Source: Lachnospiraceae bacterium (GTDB lineage: Bacteria > Bacillota > Clostridia > Lachnospirales > Lachnospiraceae). From it: a stretch of 64,000 nucleotides of DNA. The translations under genes and the position numbers were made by a program. This document shows positions 1-9,309 of this stretch, one piece after another. A model generated the notes under the pieces. The model ran no database searches. It saw only the letters and a list, made by a program, of their open reading frames with translations, and was not told the origin of the DNA. Within the stretch, counting starts at the first letter, position 1. Each line of letters opens with the position of its first letter. The stretch spans positions 1 through 64,000 of the forward strand of contig CAJTCH010000018.1 in NCBI GenBank assembly GCA_910574715.1, written 5' to 3'.

Positions 1-477
1 GATGCGAAAACGGCATACTTTTGTTATGAGGACCGCTGGCTTCTGGAACTGGTATTTAATCGGTATAAAAGCGATGAATGCCTGGATCATACCGATGTAC
101 AGAATGATTATTCCGTCATCGGCGGTGAGTTTGTCAACTTCCTGTCTACAGTTGCCACCTGCCGTATCATACGAAAGGCGCGGACGGCAGGATTATTTGA
201 CCATATGTCCTATGGAGAACTGATGGATGACCTATCATCAGCCTGGCGTAGAACAGATGCCCCGGAAGAACCGGCAACAGATGATGGATACTGGGTTCAC
301 ACACTGCAGATTGTATTTGAGGAACTTGAGGCCTTGGGTCTGTCAAAACCGATACCAAAGCCAGCACCCAAGAAACGTGGCCGTAAACCCAAGCCCAAAG
401 ATCAGTATGAGCAGAAGCCAAAGCGCCCACGTGGCCGCCCTAGAAAGAATTCATCCCAGTCTGTCAGTACTCTATAG
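1..477 (+). CDS. IS4-type transposase, C-terminal part (cut by window edge)
   Basis: The frame is open from base 1 to the TAG at 475-477 and has no start inside the window. The visible 158 residues begin with the IS4-family Y-(2)-R-(3)-E-(6)-K signature: Tyr9, Arg12, Glu16 and Lys23. Glu16 would be the last acid of the DDE catalytic triad. The C-terminus is basic and carries two AT-hook-like cores, KRGRKP and RGRPRK, which probably bind AT-rich DNA in the minor groove. The gene converges on the end of the O-acyltransferase gene with only about 20 bp between the stops, so the element's right end probably lies there. I could not define a terminal inverted repeat. Whether the element is intact cannot be judged from this window. 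Confidence 0.8.
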   Translation, partial: DAKTAYFCYEDRWLLELVFNRYKSDECLDHTDVQNDYSVIGGEFVNFLSTVATCRIIRKARTAGLFDHMSYGELMDDLSSAWRRTDAPEEPATDDGYWVHTLQIVFEELEALGLSKPIPKPAPKKRGRKPKPKDQYEQKPKRPRGRPRKNSSQSVSTL

Positions 478-497
478 TCCGGCAGATTGGGAAAGTA

Positions 498-1770
498 TTA
501 TTCTAACAGCCATTTGAATTCCGGCAACATAAAAGCATCTGTAATTCCGTCCATTATAGGCACAATATTCAGATTATAAATTTCCCGTAGAAAAGTAACT
601 GCCTGCGAGATACTATCTGCACGGAAAAATATCCACGCAACATTCACAAATGAAAAAGTACATAACCATGAAAAAGCCGGATGCCATTCTGCAATTTGTT
701 TCTTAAAAATCCTTGTCACAACCGAAGCTGCTCCATGCATGACTCCCCACAAAATAAATGTCCAGTTCGCTCCATGCCAGATACCGCTGACGAAAAAGAC
801 GATCATAACGTTAAAATATGTCCTTAACTTTCCTTTGCGATTTCCTCCTAGCGGAATATAGACATACGTAGTAAAGAACCGCGTCAGCGTCATATGCCAA
901 CAACCCCAAAATTCCGTAATTGTCTTAGCCCGATAAGGAGAATTAAAATTCATTGGTATATCTATATTGAAAAACTTTCCAATTCCTGTCGCCATGTCAC
1001 AATAGCCTGAAAAATCAAAATATATCTGGAACGTATAACACAGCATAACAATTAGAGCATTCACAGTTCCTAAAGCTTCTACATTAGAAAATCCCACATC
1101 AACAGCTTTAGCAAACGTATCTGCCAGAAGAACTTTTTTAGCTAAACCAAAACCAAAAGCCATTAGTCCTTTTGCAAAATTATCAGCTTGAAATTTTCGA
1201 TTTTGTAAATCCATAAATTGAGGGATCATTTCATTATGTAAGACAATAGGCCCAGCAATAAGCTGTGGAAAAAACGTTACAAACAATGCATATTCCGACA
1301 AAGAATAAAAAGGAACACCTCCATGATAACAATCCAAAATATACGACACTTGTTGAAAAGTAAAAAAACTAATACCTAGTGGTAAAAGCAAATTCAAAAA
1401 TACAAAGTCCGTTCCAAATAAACTATTAATATTACTTACCAAAAAATCGTAATATTTGAAGTAAAACAATGCACCAAAGTTACACACCAAACCAATTATC
1501 ATTAAAACTTTACGCACAAAGTCCGATAAAATAATACCCCCCCCCCACACGTTTTTTAGGACGAATCAATCGGCTAAGTGTAAAATTTATCGCAATACTT
1601 AATAAAATGATCGGTAAATAAGACCAGTTGAAAAAACCATAAAAAAACAACGATGCCAAACATAACCACATCGTTGCCCCTTTATAGTAATGAAAATAAT
1701 TAAATGTATAATAACCAATTAGTACTATTGGCAAGAATGCAAGTATAAAAATATAAGAATTATATAGCAT
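498..1770 (-). pseudogene. MBOAT-family membrane O-acyltransferase, frameshifted at a G10 tract
   Basis: The gene is read in two frames. The ATG at 1770, preceded by GAGGAG, opens an 86-aa frame, and the rest of the protein continues in another frame down to 498. The frames meet at a run of ten G. With nine G the reading passes from RPKKRVGGG into IILSDF without interruption, giving about 423 aa. The protein is multi-spanning and has the MBOAT core with the SGIWHGANWTF segment, which contains the conserved His. The family transfers acyl groups, often acetyl, to extracellular polysaccharides, so O-acetylation of the polymer made by this operon is likely. As sequenced the gene is OFF. The C-terminus ends abruptly at EFKWLLE beside the transposase and may be shortened. 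A GTG at 1550 could allow weak reinitiation. Confidence 0.85.
1537..1546 (-). repeat. G10 homopolymer tract, likely slipped-strand contingency site
   Basis: Ten consecutive C on the plus strand, read as G10 in the acyltransferase mRNA, sit exactly at the frame break. Removing one G, or adding two, restores the full reading frame. No other G or C run of this length was noticed in the window. Long G tracts inside surface-modification genes are a classic substrate for polymerase slippage. A sequencing miscount of the tract would produce the same picture. Confidence 0.8.
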
Positions 1771-1785
1771 ATACTCCTCTTTCTA

Positions 1786-3321
1786 TTACAATCTTTTAGC
1801 AGGCATAAAATATTTATTAACTAATGAAATTATATACTTAAACTCTTTCGATTGACGATATATGATCCAATATATCACATTAGGAAAAAATAAACAAATT
1901 ATTCCTCTAAAAACAAAATTTAAAAATGGTTGAAAAGATAACAAGTTACAAATCCACAAAGTACATAAAAGCGTTATCCCAAACAACATTGCTTGAAACA
2001 CATACTCCTTTAAGAAGCTCAAAAAAGATTTATGAAACACATATTTGAATACTACATATGCTTCAATCCATACATTAACACCTAATAATGTGATCGTTGT
2101 TCCTATAAAAACCCCTATTACTCCCCATTTTATTGCTAATACAGTAGAAAAAAACAAATTTACGATCGCACCTATTAACGGTTTAAAACGATCATGCCAC
2201 GGCAATCCAAATGCCTCTTTAAATGTCAAGATCGTACGCCTCATATTTTCAAAATAAAAATTGAGAAGAACAACATTTAATATTTCTCCGGATATTAAAT
2301 ATTCCTTTCCCAACCAAAAGGTTTCTACAAAAGGATTAGTCAAAACAAATAGACAAATTGTACAGAATGATATTAACCAAAAATTGAAAAACTGAATTTT
2401 TCTATATAGGCTATAAGATTCCTCAGAGCTTTTTTGTATCCCAAAATCTCCTATACTTGCCGTAATACTTGAAAAAAATGTTTGTAAAACACTTTTGATC
2501 GCACTAAATATCACTAAATAGTTAGAATAGAGACCCAGAAAAAGTAATCCAAAAAATTTTGAAATCAGAATATTATCTATAGCATCTGTAACAATCCCTC
2601 CAAATCTATGAAATATCATTGCTTTAACATTACGCATTATTTCATTTCGTATTTGAGCCGGTATTTCATTATACTCTTTATTATCTTTCATCCATGGAAA
2701 TCTTTTATCTACTCTTACTGATAAAACTATATTCTCTGCAAAAGTAGATAATACCTGAATCCCGAGAAAACAATAATAATTATGCGTTAACAGCAATACT
2801 ATTATCTGGAATATATTCATACAAAAATATACAGCTGTATGAACAGCATTGATCTGGTACTGATTTTGACTCGCAGTGATCAACGACCTCTTATAAGAAT
2901 AAAAATATGATATTGCTGCATTTAATACAAACATGATATATATATAATGGATTCCAGATATATTCTCGGGTACATCCTTGATCAGATATGTGATAAATGG
3001 TGTAATACACCATCCAACTACTAATACTATAGAACCTATGATCAAATATGCTTTTCGATATAATCCCATTAACGCTTTACAAATTGAAATATCGTTTTCT
3101 GCCAGAGGCTTATACAAGCTAAAAATCATCGCTGGTCCTAACCCTAATTCTGTGAGTGAAAGAACCGTTAAAATACTTGAAAAAAGTCCATTAAGTCCTA
3201 GATATTCTGCATCCAAATACAATATAAAGATTTTTCTAGAAATAAATCCTATGAGAATAATAAAAATCTGTCCTAGGATTGCCGTAATAATATTTAGAAT
3301 TGATTTAGAAGTCCTTGACAT
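1786..3321 (-). CDS. wzx: Wzx-type polysaccharide flippase
   Basis: A 511-aa polytopic membrane protein of the MOP exporter superfamily (PST/RfbX branch), with about 12-14 hydrophobic segments and the typical basic N-terminus followed by a first helix. It would flip undecaprenyl-linked repeat units across the membrane for the Wzy polymerase encoded just upstream. The ATG at 3321 is chosen because GAGG lies nine bases before it. A GTG at 3336 gives five more residues but lacks a good site. It is 21 bp downstream of the polymerase fusion in the same operon. The DNA is very AT-rich compared with the right-hand part of the window. The assignment is by protein character and context. The repeat-unit structure is unknown. 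Confidence 0.85.
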   Translation of the reverse strand: MSRTSKSILNIITAILGQIFIILIGFISRKIFILYLDAEYLGLNGLFSSILTVLSLTELGLGPAMIFSLYKPLAENDISICKALMGLYRKAYLIIGSIVLVVGWCITPFITYLIKDVPENISGIHYIYIMFVLNAAISYFYSYKRSLITASQNQYQINAVHTAVYFCMNIFQIIVLLLTHNYYCFLGIQVLSTFAENIVLSVRVDKRFPWMKDNKEYNEIPAQIRNEIMRNVKAMIFHRFGGIVTDAIDNILISKFFGLLFLGLYSNYLVIFSAIKSVLQTFFSSITASIGDFGIQKSSEESYSLYRKIQFFNFWLISFCTICLFVLTNPFVETFWLGKEYLISGEILNVVLLNFYFENMRRTILTFKEAFGLPWHDRFKPLIGAIVNLFFSTVLAIKWGVIGVFIGTTITLLGVNVWIEAYVVFKYVFHKSFLSFLKEYVFQAMLFGITLLCTLWICNLLSFQPFLNFVFRGIICLFFPNVIYWIIYRQSKEFKYIISLVNKYFMPAKRL

Positions 3322-3342
3322 CTTCTTTTCCCTCACATAGAT

Positions 3343-5895
3343 TCAAATACCATATATATTCATTAACTTTTCCACTGAATAATTTATATCATATCCACAA
3401 TCAGTTAATTTTTTTATAGTCATATCATTATTCGGACGTCTCATTTGGCAACTATATAATAGTTGCTCTGCCCATTCTTCTAAAGGAGCATCCAACGAAA
3501 GGTATTTCACCAGTCCACTCTCTACATCAACAGAACGTGTGATCGTATCTGATAAAATACAAGGAATATTTGCCGCTTGTGCCTCGATCACACTTCCTGG
3601 AGCTCCTTCCGTAAGAGAAGGCAGCACAAATACATTCAGCGTATGCAATAACTCTGAGATATCTGTCCGTACTCCTAGAAAATATACGGCTTCTTCGATC
3701 CCCTGCTCTCTGACATATTGTTTTGCTTCTGTATCTTGTTCGTCATTTCCTATTATGATCAATGCACTATTTGATTCAAGTTTTAAGAATTTATGAAATA
3801 CCTTCACCAAAAAAATATGGTTTTTTACTGTTCTCCCATTCCCAACAGTCCCTATTATATAAGTAAATTTATCTAAATTTAACTCTTTCTTTTTTTCTAA
3901 AATATGTTTGTCGCTCATATATTTATATAACTCTAAATCTATTGCATTCGGTAAAAAATAAGAATTCTTTTTACTATATACCCTTTTTCCAAATACATGA
4001 TCCGCCGCCTCCGCACTGCAATAGATTTTGACTGTGGAAAAAATATTTGTCAATATACGGGCAAAATACAGATAATATCTTCTCCTACGTGAAACATCAT
4101 AAACTCCTGAATCTCTGGCATGCGCAATCCTTTTCTCAATATCATTTAACCAAGAAAAATACAATATGATACCCGATTCTAATCCTACATGTGCATGTAC
4201 TATTTTGTAATTATTTTCTATTAATATAGATTTCCATTGTTTAAAATACCCTACAATTCCGGTTTTTTTCCAAGATCTGATCTCATGTATTTTCCCGCCT
4301 GACTCTATGATCTCGTCATAAAAAAAGTGATTTTCTACTTCAGGAGATGTTACTGCAAAATCAAATTGAATTTTATCCTTTTCTATTCTTCTATAAATAT
4401 CCATCGTACGCGATTCCGCTCCTCCTCTATTCAAAGAGGAAAACACTTGCAGTACACGCAGCGGTTTCATATTCTGTTCTAATTTTTCCTTATCATGCAT
4501 TATGAGATAAGTAATTCCTAAAACAAAAAAATAAATTGGAGTATTTAATAGATCATTAAATATCGAAATCATACATATGGAACAAAAACAGCTTAACAAA
4601 GCCACCTGACTTCCCGTTTTACTCTTTTTAATCAATAACTTAACACCAATTGCTGCAAGTAAAACAACTAATAAAGTCACACCCAAAATACCATAACGAA
4701 AAAATGTATACAAAATCGTATTATGCGGATCCCGAATTTCTCCATTTATTTGAGGCCGGTCAGTTAATGTATAATCTGTCCCTAACAAATAGTAGTCAGA
4801 CACATGAAGTAGATACTCCATCCAGATTTGAAAACGCAAATTATGAATAATCGAACTGCCATTTTCACTCGAAAGCGAAAAACGCTTAGATATTTCCTTG
4901 CTTGTTTCCTCATTTGACAAGCTTGTCGATGATTCTTTTTTCTTTTCACTATCCTCCATCTGCACATTCGTCTCACTCGGGACAATCGGTTCTGTTATTA
5001 TATTCTCTTCATTTGAACCATCTTTCTCATTTACCTTTGGTTCATTTTTCGCTTCTTGTTTTACTTGATCTTCTGCCCTTCCAGTTCCAATGATAGCAGA
5101 CTGAAGTTTATCTGTTTCAGTTGGAAGAAGTATATTATAGAATAATATTGAAAGGAAGATAATTCTCACAAAATTCCACCCTTTTTTCCTCCAACTCTTT
5201 GTTTTTAAATATGCAGATCCGAATATTCCAAATATGCATATGCCAACGCCCCATGCAGCCATACATGTTCTTGAATATGTAAGAACAATCACAGATAAGT
5301 ATAAAGAAAAATTTAATATAGATATTATCCTGAAACCATAATTTTTTGAGATCAAGTAGATAGATAACATACTGCATATTACAGCAAAAAGCCCTTGAAT
5401 ATTAGGATTATCATAAATTCCTAAAAATCTATATATTCCAAGATCAAGCATAAATTTATTATGAAAACACAAGATCAAAATAGATTCAATACTGCAGATC
5501 AAAAATGATACTGTTGCAAGGCGTTCCTTCTTTTCTGATATAAAAATATAGACACAAAATCCATATATTGAAAAAATGACTATCTGATATACCGTAAAGA
5601 AAGTAATTCCCTGACATTTTGTAAGTGAAACGATATATTTAACGGTAGAAATTATAGACAAGAATAATGCAAATAAAAATAGTATAAAACCTTTTTGAAT
5701 ATAAAATAATATTTTTTTAGTAAATAATAAATATAAGAATACACCCAGACAAAACATTCCTGCCAAAATAATAAAAATTTGAATATTGTAAAAAAAATAA
5801 TTTGATACTCCTGTCGATATCATCATCTGTATAGCGCTGATATAAAAAAATATCGCTGTACATCTTTCTGCACACTTAAATATTTTCCCTTCCAT
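3343..5895 (-). CDS. Wzy-like polymerase fused to a GT4 glycosyltransferase
   Basis: One uninterrupted 850-codon frame with GAGGTG ahead of the ATG at 5895. Residues 1 to about 470 are a polytopic O-antigen polymerase/ligase-like protein. It has a long hydrophilic extracytoplasmic loop rich in E, K and S (about 260-345), then a DPHNTIL motif as in Wzy-type proteins, then the last helices. From Met476 a complete GT-B glycosyltransferase begins. It shows the N-terminal NRGGAE motif and the EGAPGSVIEAQAA donor-binding segment of family GT4. The protein would polymerise repeat units outside the membrane while a cytoplasmic domain adds a sugar. Such proteins are normally separate. The Met at 4470 could also serve as an internal start for a free 375-aa transferase, but I see no stop between the two parts. 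Confidence 0.85.
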   Translation of the reverse strand: MEGKIFKCAERCTAIFFYISAIQMMISTGVSNYFFYNIQIFIILAGMFCLGVFLYLLFTKKILFYIQKGFILFLFALFLSIISTVKYIVSLTKCQGITFFTVYQIVIFSIYGFCVYIFISEKKERLATVSFLICSIESILILCFHNKFMLDLGIYRFLGIYDNPNIQGLFAVICSMLSIYLISKNYGFRIISILNFSLYLSVIVLTYSRTCMAAWGVGICIFGIFGSAYLKTKSWRKKGWNFVRIIFLSILFYNILLPTETDKLQSAIIGTGRAEDQVKQEAKNEPKVNEKDGSNEENIITEPIVPSETNVQMEDSEKKKESSTSLSNEETSKEISKRFSLSSENGSSIIHNLRFQIWMEYLLHVSDYYLLGTDYTLTDRPQINGEIRDPHNTILYTFFRYGILGVTLLVVLLAAIGVKLLIKKSKTGSQVALLSCFCSICMISIFNDLLNTPIYFFVLGITYLIMHDKEKLEQNMKPLRVLQVFSSLNRGGAESRTMDIYRRIEKDKIQFDFAVTSPEVENHFFYDEIIESGGKIHEIRSWKKTGIVGYFKQWKSILIENNYKIVHAHVGLESGIILYFSWLNDIEKRIAHARDSGVYDVSRRRRYYLYFARILTNIFSTVKIYCSAEAADHVFGKRVYSKKNSYFLPNAIDLELYKYMSDKHILEKKKELNLDKFTYIIGTVGNGRTVKNHIFLVKVFHKFLKLESNSALIIIGNDEQDTEAKQYVREQGIEEAVYFLGVRTDISELLHTLNVFVLPSLTEGAPGSVIEAQAANIPCILSDTITRSVDVESGLVKYLSLDAPLEEWAEQLLYSCQMRRPNNDMTIKKLTDCGYDINYSVEKLMNIYGI

Positions 5896-5911
5896 ATCAT
5901 TTCACCTCATT

Positions 5912-7036
5912 TTACAATAATAAACTTTCATATACTTTTATCAATCTCATAATAAGTCCTTCTAAACAATATTCAGATTCAACTAGTTTCACTGCTTTTT
6001 CTGCAATGGCATCTAACTGACTTTCTGTAAAATGGTAAACACGTATTATAGTATTCGCAAAATCTTCTGCATTTTTAGCTTCATGTAAAAACCCTGTTTC
6101 CCCATCTTTTACAAATTCTGGTACACCTCCTACTTTTGATGCAACCACAATTTTTCTTAGTATCATTGCTTCTAGCAAAACATTAGGAGTCCCTTCGGCA
6201 TCAGACGGCAGAACTAATATTCCGCATTCTTTTATAGCTTCTGGTATATTTGAAGAATACCCGCAAATTACCACCATATTTTCTAATCTATATTTTCTTA
6301 TAGTATCTTGAACAATATTCAATCTCGTAAAATCCTCAGAATCAGTGCCCTTTCCAGGAACACCTCCCACCAGATAAGCTTCGATCTTATATCCTTTGTC
6401 ACGCAAAATTTTAAGACCGTCAAGTAAAACATCATGACCTTTAAAATCAACAAAATTGGCAACCATTGCTATCTTATTATTTTTGAAATCGCAGTGTGGA
6501 TATTCATTCTTCATCTGAAATCTGACAGCATCATGAATTACTTGAATTTTTTGTTTTGAAAGACGCGTCCTAAATGCCATCTCCCTCTCATTATATTCAT
6601 TTATCGGAAGATATTGATCTATGAATGGACTTATTATCTTGGCTGCTGCATGGTATACATTCTTCTTTAATCTGGAGATATGTGAACAATCAATATATGT
6701 ATGTACTCTAAATACGTGTTTTATTTGAGGATTGAATAATTTCACAAAACCGCATAAAAAACTTTCTTTTAGCATATGCGATTGAATAATCTGAATATCT
6801 TTAATTTTACACTGTTTTATTATCTCTCTTGCAGCTTTAATTGTATTTTCCAAATGGATAATTACTATTTCAACTCCCTGTTCAACACATTTTTGGGTCA
6901 AAGGAGAGACCTTGTCCGATATAAGAAGTACTTTCCATCCCTTTTTATTTAATCCAAACATTATATTTTCAATTTGACGCTCAATCCCCCCATAACCACT
7001 ATATTTTCTAACAATAGCAATACTTTTTGTTTTCAT
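5912..7036 (-). CDS. GT4 family glycosyltransferase
   Basis: A 374-aa GT-B enzyme. The N-terminus shows the acceptor-side YSGYGGIERQ motif. The C-terminal half carries SDAEGTPNVLLEAM, the E-x7-E donor-binding pattern of family GT4, followed by VGGVPEFVKDGETGF. It would transfer a sugar from a nucleotide donor to the growing lipid-linked repeat unit on the cytoplasmic face. GAGG lies seven bases before the ATG, and the gene ends 16 bp before the polymerase fusion. The donor sugar cannot be told from sequence. The AT-rich composition matches its neighbours. Confidence 0.88.
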   Translation of the reverse strand: MKTKSIAIVRKYSGYGGIERQIENIMFGLNKKGWKVLLISDKVSPLTQKCVEQGVEIVIIHLENTIKAAREIIKQCKIKDIQIIQSHMLKESFLCGFVKLFNPQIKHVFRVHTYIDCSHISRLKKNVYHAAAKIISPFIDQYLPINEYNEREMAFRTRLSKQKIQVIHDAVRFQMKNEYPHCDFKNNKIAMVANFVDFKGHDVLLDGLKILRDKGYKIEAYLVGGVPGKGTDSEDFTRLNIVQDTIRKYRLENMVVICGYSSNIPEAIKECGILVLPSDAEGTPNVLLEAMILRKIVVASKVGGVPEFVKDGETGFLHEAKNAEDFANTIIRVYHFTESQLDAIAEKAVKLVESEYCLEGLIMRLIKVYESLLL

Positions 7037-7047
7037 TTAAAATACCT

Positions 7048-8028
7048 CTATCGTCTTATTTTATCCCACACATATATCAACAACCTAATAGCATAATACC
7101 AATCTTTATTTGCACAATATATAAAAATTTGCTTCCCCTTTGGCAATTTGGATAAATATTTGTTCTCACACCATCCAGGATATTCCTTATTAAACCATTT
7201 TATATGTTGTCTAAAATCCTTCTTTTTTCTTCCTGAACGAATCATAATCATTGTCATCCCATACATAAGCTCCGAAATTGCCCGAAATTCTAATTCTTTT
7301 TCAAAACCACTAGCTGATAATTTTATCATTCGTTCGATTGTCATTGGATAAAAACCGACATCGATATTCTTACCATTTTGATTTGATAAAGATGTTTTCC
7401 TTTGAAAATAATAATAAGTCGGTGATTTAATAACGGAAATTTTTTCTGTCATAGTATACAAAGGTATAATCGTAGATATATCTTCACACCGCCAAATATT
7501 TTCTGGAAACTCTATTTTCTTCTTAATGAATAATTCTTTTTTAATCAAACGTGAGCATGCGAAAAACCGCAAATATGCAATCTTTTCTCTGTGAGAAGAA
7601 GTTGTCGAAATATCTTGTATCGAATGCACTTCCTCCACTTTTCCTGATTCATAAGCCATATAAAAGCTGTCACAGGTCACTATATCTGACGAATCCTGTA
7701 TAGCAACCGTATACATTAGAGATATATAATTGTCTGTTACCCAATCATCGCTGTCGACAAACGCAAGCCATTCCCCCGTAGACGCCTCTATCCCTGTATT
7801 CCTCGCTGCCGACAATCCTCCATTTGTATCTCGTTGAATAAACCGGCAAATATGAGGATAATCTTTCGCATACTTCTTTGCTATAACAGAACTTCCATCT
7901 GCAGAACAATCATCTATCAATAAAATTTCAATATTCTTATACTTTTGCTTTATTAATGAATCTACACAACGTTTTAAGTAAGGTTCGACATTATATATAG
8001 GTACAATGACAGAAACTTTTTCTTGCAT
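7048..8028 (-). CDS. GT2 family glycosyltransferase
   Basis: A 326-aa inverting GT-A enzyme. The N-terminus opens with VSVIVPIYNVEPYL, followed by the nucleotide-binding LLIDDCSADGS segment and the metal-binding FVDSDDW motif near residue 97. There is no C-terminal membrane domain, so it should work in the cytoplasm on the lipid-linked intermediate. AAGGAG precedes the ATG at 8028. It sits 16 bp downstream of the propeller gene and 12 bp upstream of the GT4 gene in one operon. The linkage formed is unknown. Confidence 0.88.
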   Translation of the reverse strand: MQEKVSVIVPIYNVEPYLKRCVDSLIKQKYKNIEILLIDDCSADGSSVIAKKYAKDYPHICRFIQRDTNGGLSAARNTGIEASTGEWLAFVDSDDWVTDNYISLMYTVAIQDSSDIVTCDSFYMAYESGKVEEVHSIQDISTTSSHREKIAYLRFFACSRLIKKELFIKKKIEFPENIWRCEDISTIIPLYTMTEKISVIKSPTYYYFQRKTSLSNQNGKNIDVGFYPMTIERMIKLSASGFEKELEFRAISELMYGMTMIMIRSGRKKKDFRQHIKWFNKEYPGWCENKYLSKLPKGKQIFIYCANKDWYYAIRLLIYVWDKIRR

Positions 8029-8043
8029 ATATCAATTGCTCCT

Positions 8044-9309
8044 TTACAACCTTTTGAAGAAATTTTCATCTACTTTTAGAACATATACCTGTCTGTATTC
8101 TCCCTCTGCTCCATCAAAACAGATCTCTTTTGAATCATAATTCCATCTAGGATGCAGATCACAGCGAGTTTCATTCAAATATCGAATATTTGAGTATATA
8201 CTTCCAATCTTCTTAATCCTTCCATCCGAAACCCTGATTAAAAATAAATGTTGTTTCCGTTTCCAATCGGGATATGTATCTGTAATGATATACTTTCCGT
8301 CTGGAGAATAGGAAGGATGTCCATCAATCGTTAATATATTCTTTCCTATTACTTCTCTTTCTTGCGACATATCATGAAGCACATGATATGCATCGCCGTC
8401 ATTCACAGAATAGCAATAAGAAATAATTGTTTTATCATTTTTCCAATTATTATGAGATACCATGCCGTCGTCCAATAATAGATACATTTCATTTCCGTTA
8501 ATATCACAGGTTATCAGACGATGATACGTCACCCCGTCCACGATCCATCGGTGGATAAACATAAACCGTGTTGCAGAAGGATTCAACATGATATGATTTA
8601 CTTTATGATATCCGCTTTTCATTGACTCCTGCGGTTTCCACTCGGAAAGTGTCTTATAGGTAAACGGTAATTCTTCAACCGTGTTATTCTCTATATCTAA
8701 TTTCCACATACACGGCATATCAGGATACATCTCATGCGAAGTTGAATCTTTTAAGTTAGAATATCCATATCCTGGACGAAAAGTATTCAATCTGGAAAAA
8801 TCAAGAGTAATTGCTATCTTCCCATCTGCTGAAACCGTATAGACTGGTCTTTGCAAGACGGTCTCTGTTCCGTTTTCCAAATTATAAACAACACTGCAAT
8901 ATCTTCCCTCGCGAAAATCATTAAAAAGGATCCTGGATGAAAAGTCCGGTCCAAGCCATTGGAGCATACATCCCTGCTGAGAGTTCCAGACATGAGTTCT
9001 TGCTAAAATCGTCTCCTCGCCACTCATACGATCATACAATATAATTGGGGTGCTCTTCTGCGACACATATTCCTTCCCTGCATTCTCTGGAGCGAGATAA
9101 ATCATATATTTCTGATCTTTACTCCAAGGCGATTTGTCATAATATCCAAAATTATGATCTCTTCCATTCGAACTAATCTGTACCAACCCAGGCATTTCTG
9201 TTTTTTTATCGCTTAATATATTTCCCGTAAATGCATATACATTCTTCATAGTACGTTTTAACCTGGGAAATCTAGTTAGCTTTTTTGCCAACAACCGAAT
9301 CGCACTCAT
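8044..9309 (-). CDS. beta-propeller protein of the polysaccharide locus, oligogalacturonate-lyase-like
   Basis: A 421-aa protein of unknown function without a clear signal peptide. It is made of repeated four-strand blades. The PSYSPDGKYIITD unit near the C-terminus is a typical TolB/WD40-like blade, and HPRWNYDSKEICFD is another. Conserved-looking His residues stand in NHIMLNPSATRFMF, SHNNW, DGHPSYS and LHPRW. This arrangement recalls the Mn-binding propeller of oligogalacturonate lyases (PL22), where His and Gln ligate the metal. That comparison is from memory and unverified. The gene overlaps the upstream GT2 gene by 38 bp and has AAGGAAAT ahead of its ATG. It could trim or bind uronic-acid-containing polymer. 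The locus encodes genes for such a sugar. Cytoplasmic location is likely if no secretion signal exists. Confidence 0.6.
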   Translation of the reverse strand: MSAIRLLAKKLTRFPRLKRTMKNVYAFTGNILSDKKTEMPGLVQISSNGRDHNFGYYDKSPWSKDQKYMIYLAPENAGKEYVSQKSTPIILYDRMSGEETILARTHVWNSQQGCMLQWLGPDFSSRILFNDFREGRYCSVVYNLENGTETVLQRPVYTVSADGKIAITLDFSRLNTFRPGYGYSNLKDSTSHEMYPDMPCMWKLDIENNTVEELPFTYKTLSEWKPQESMKSGYHKVNHIMLNPSATRFMFIHRWIVDGVTYHRLITCDINGNEMYLLLDDGMVSHNNWKNDKTIISYCYSVNDGDAYHVLHDMSQEREVIGKNILTIDGHPSYSPDGKYIITDTYPDWKRKQHLFLIRVSDGRIKKIGSIYSNIRYLNETRCDLHPRWNYDSKEICFDGAEGEYRQVYVLKVDENFFKRL

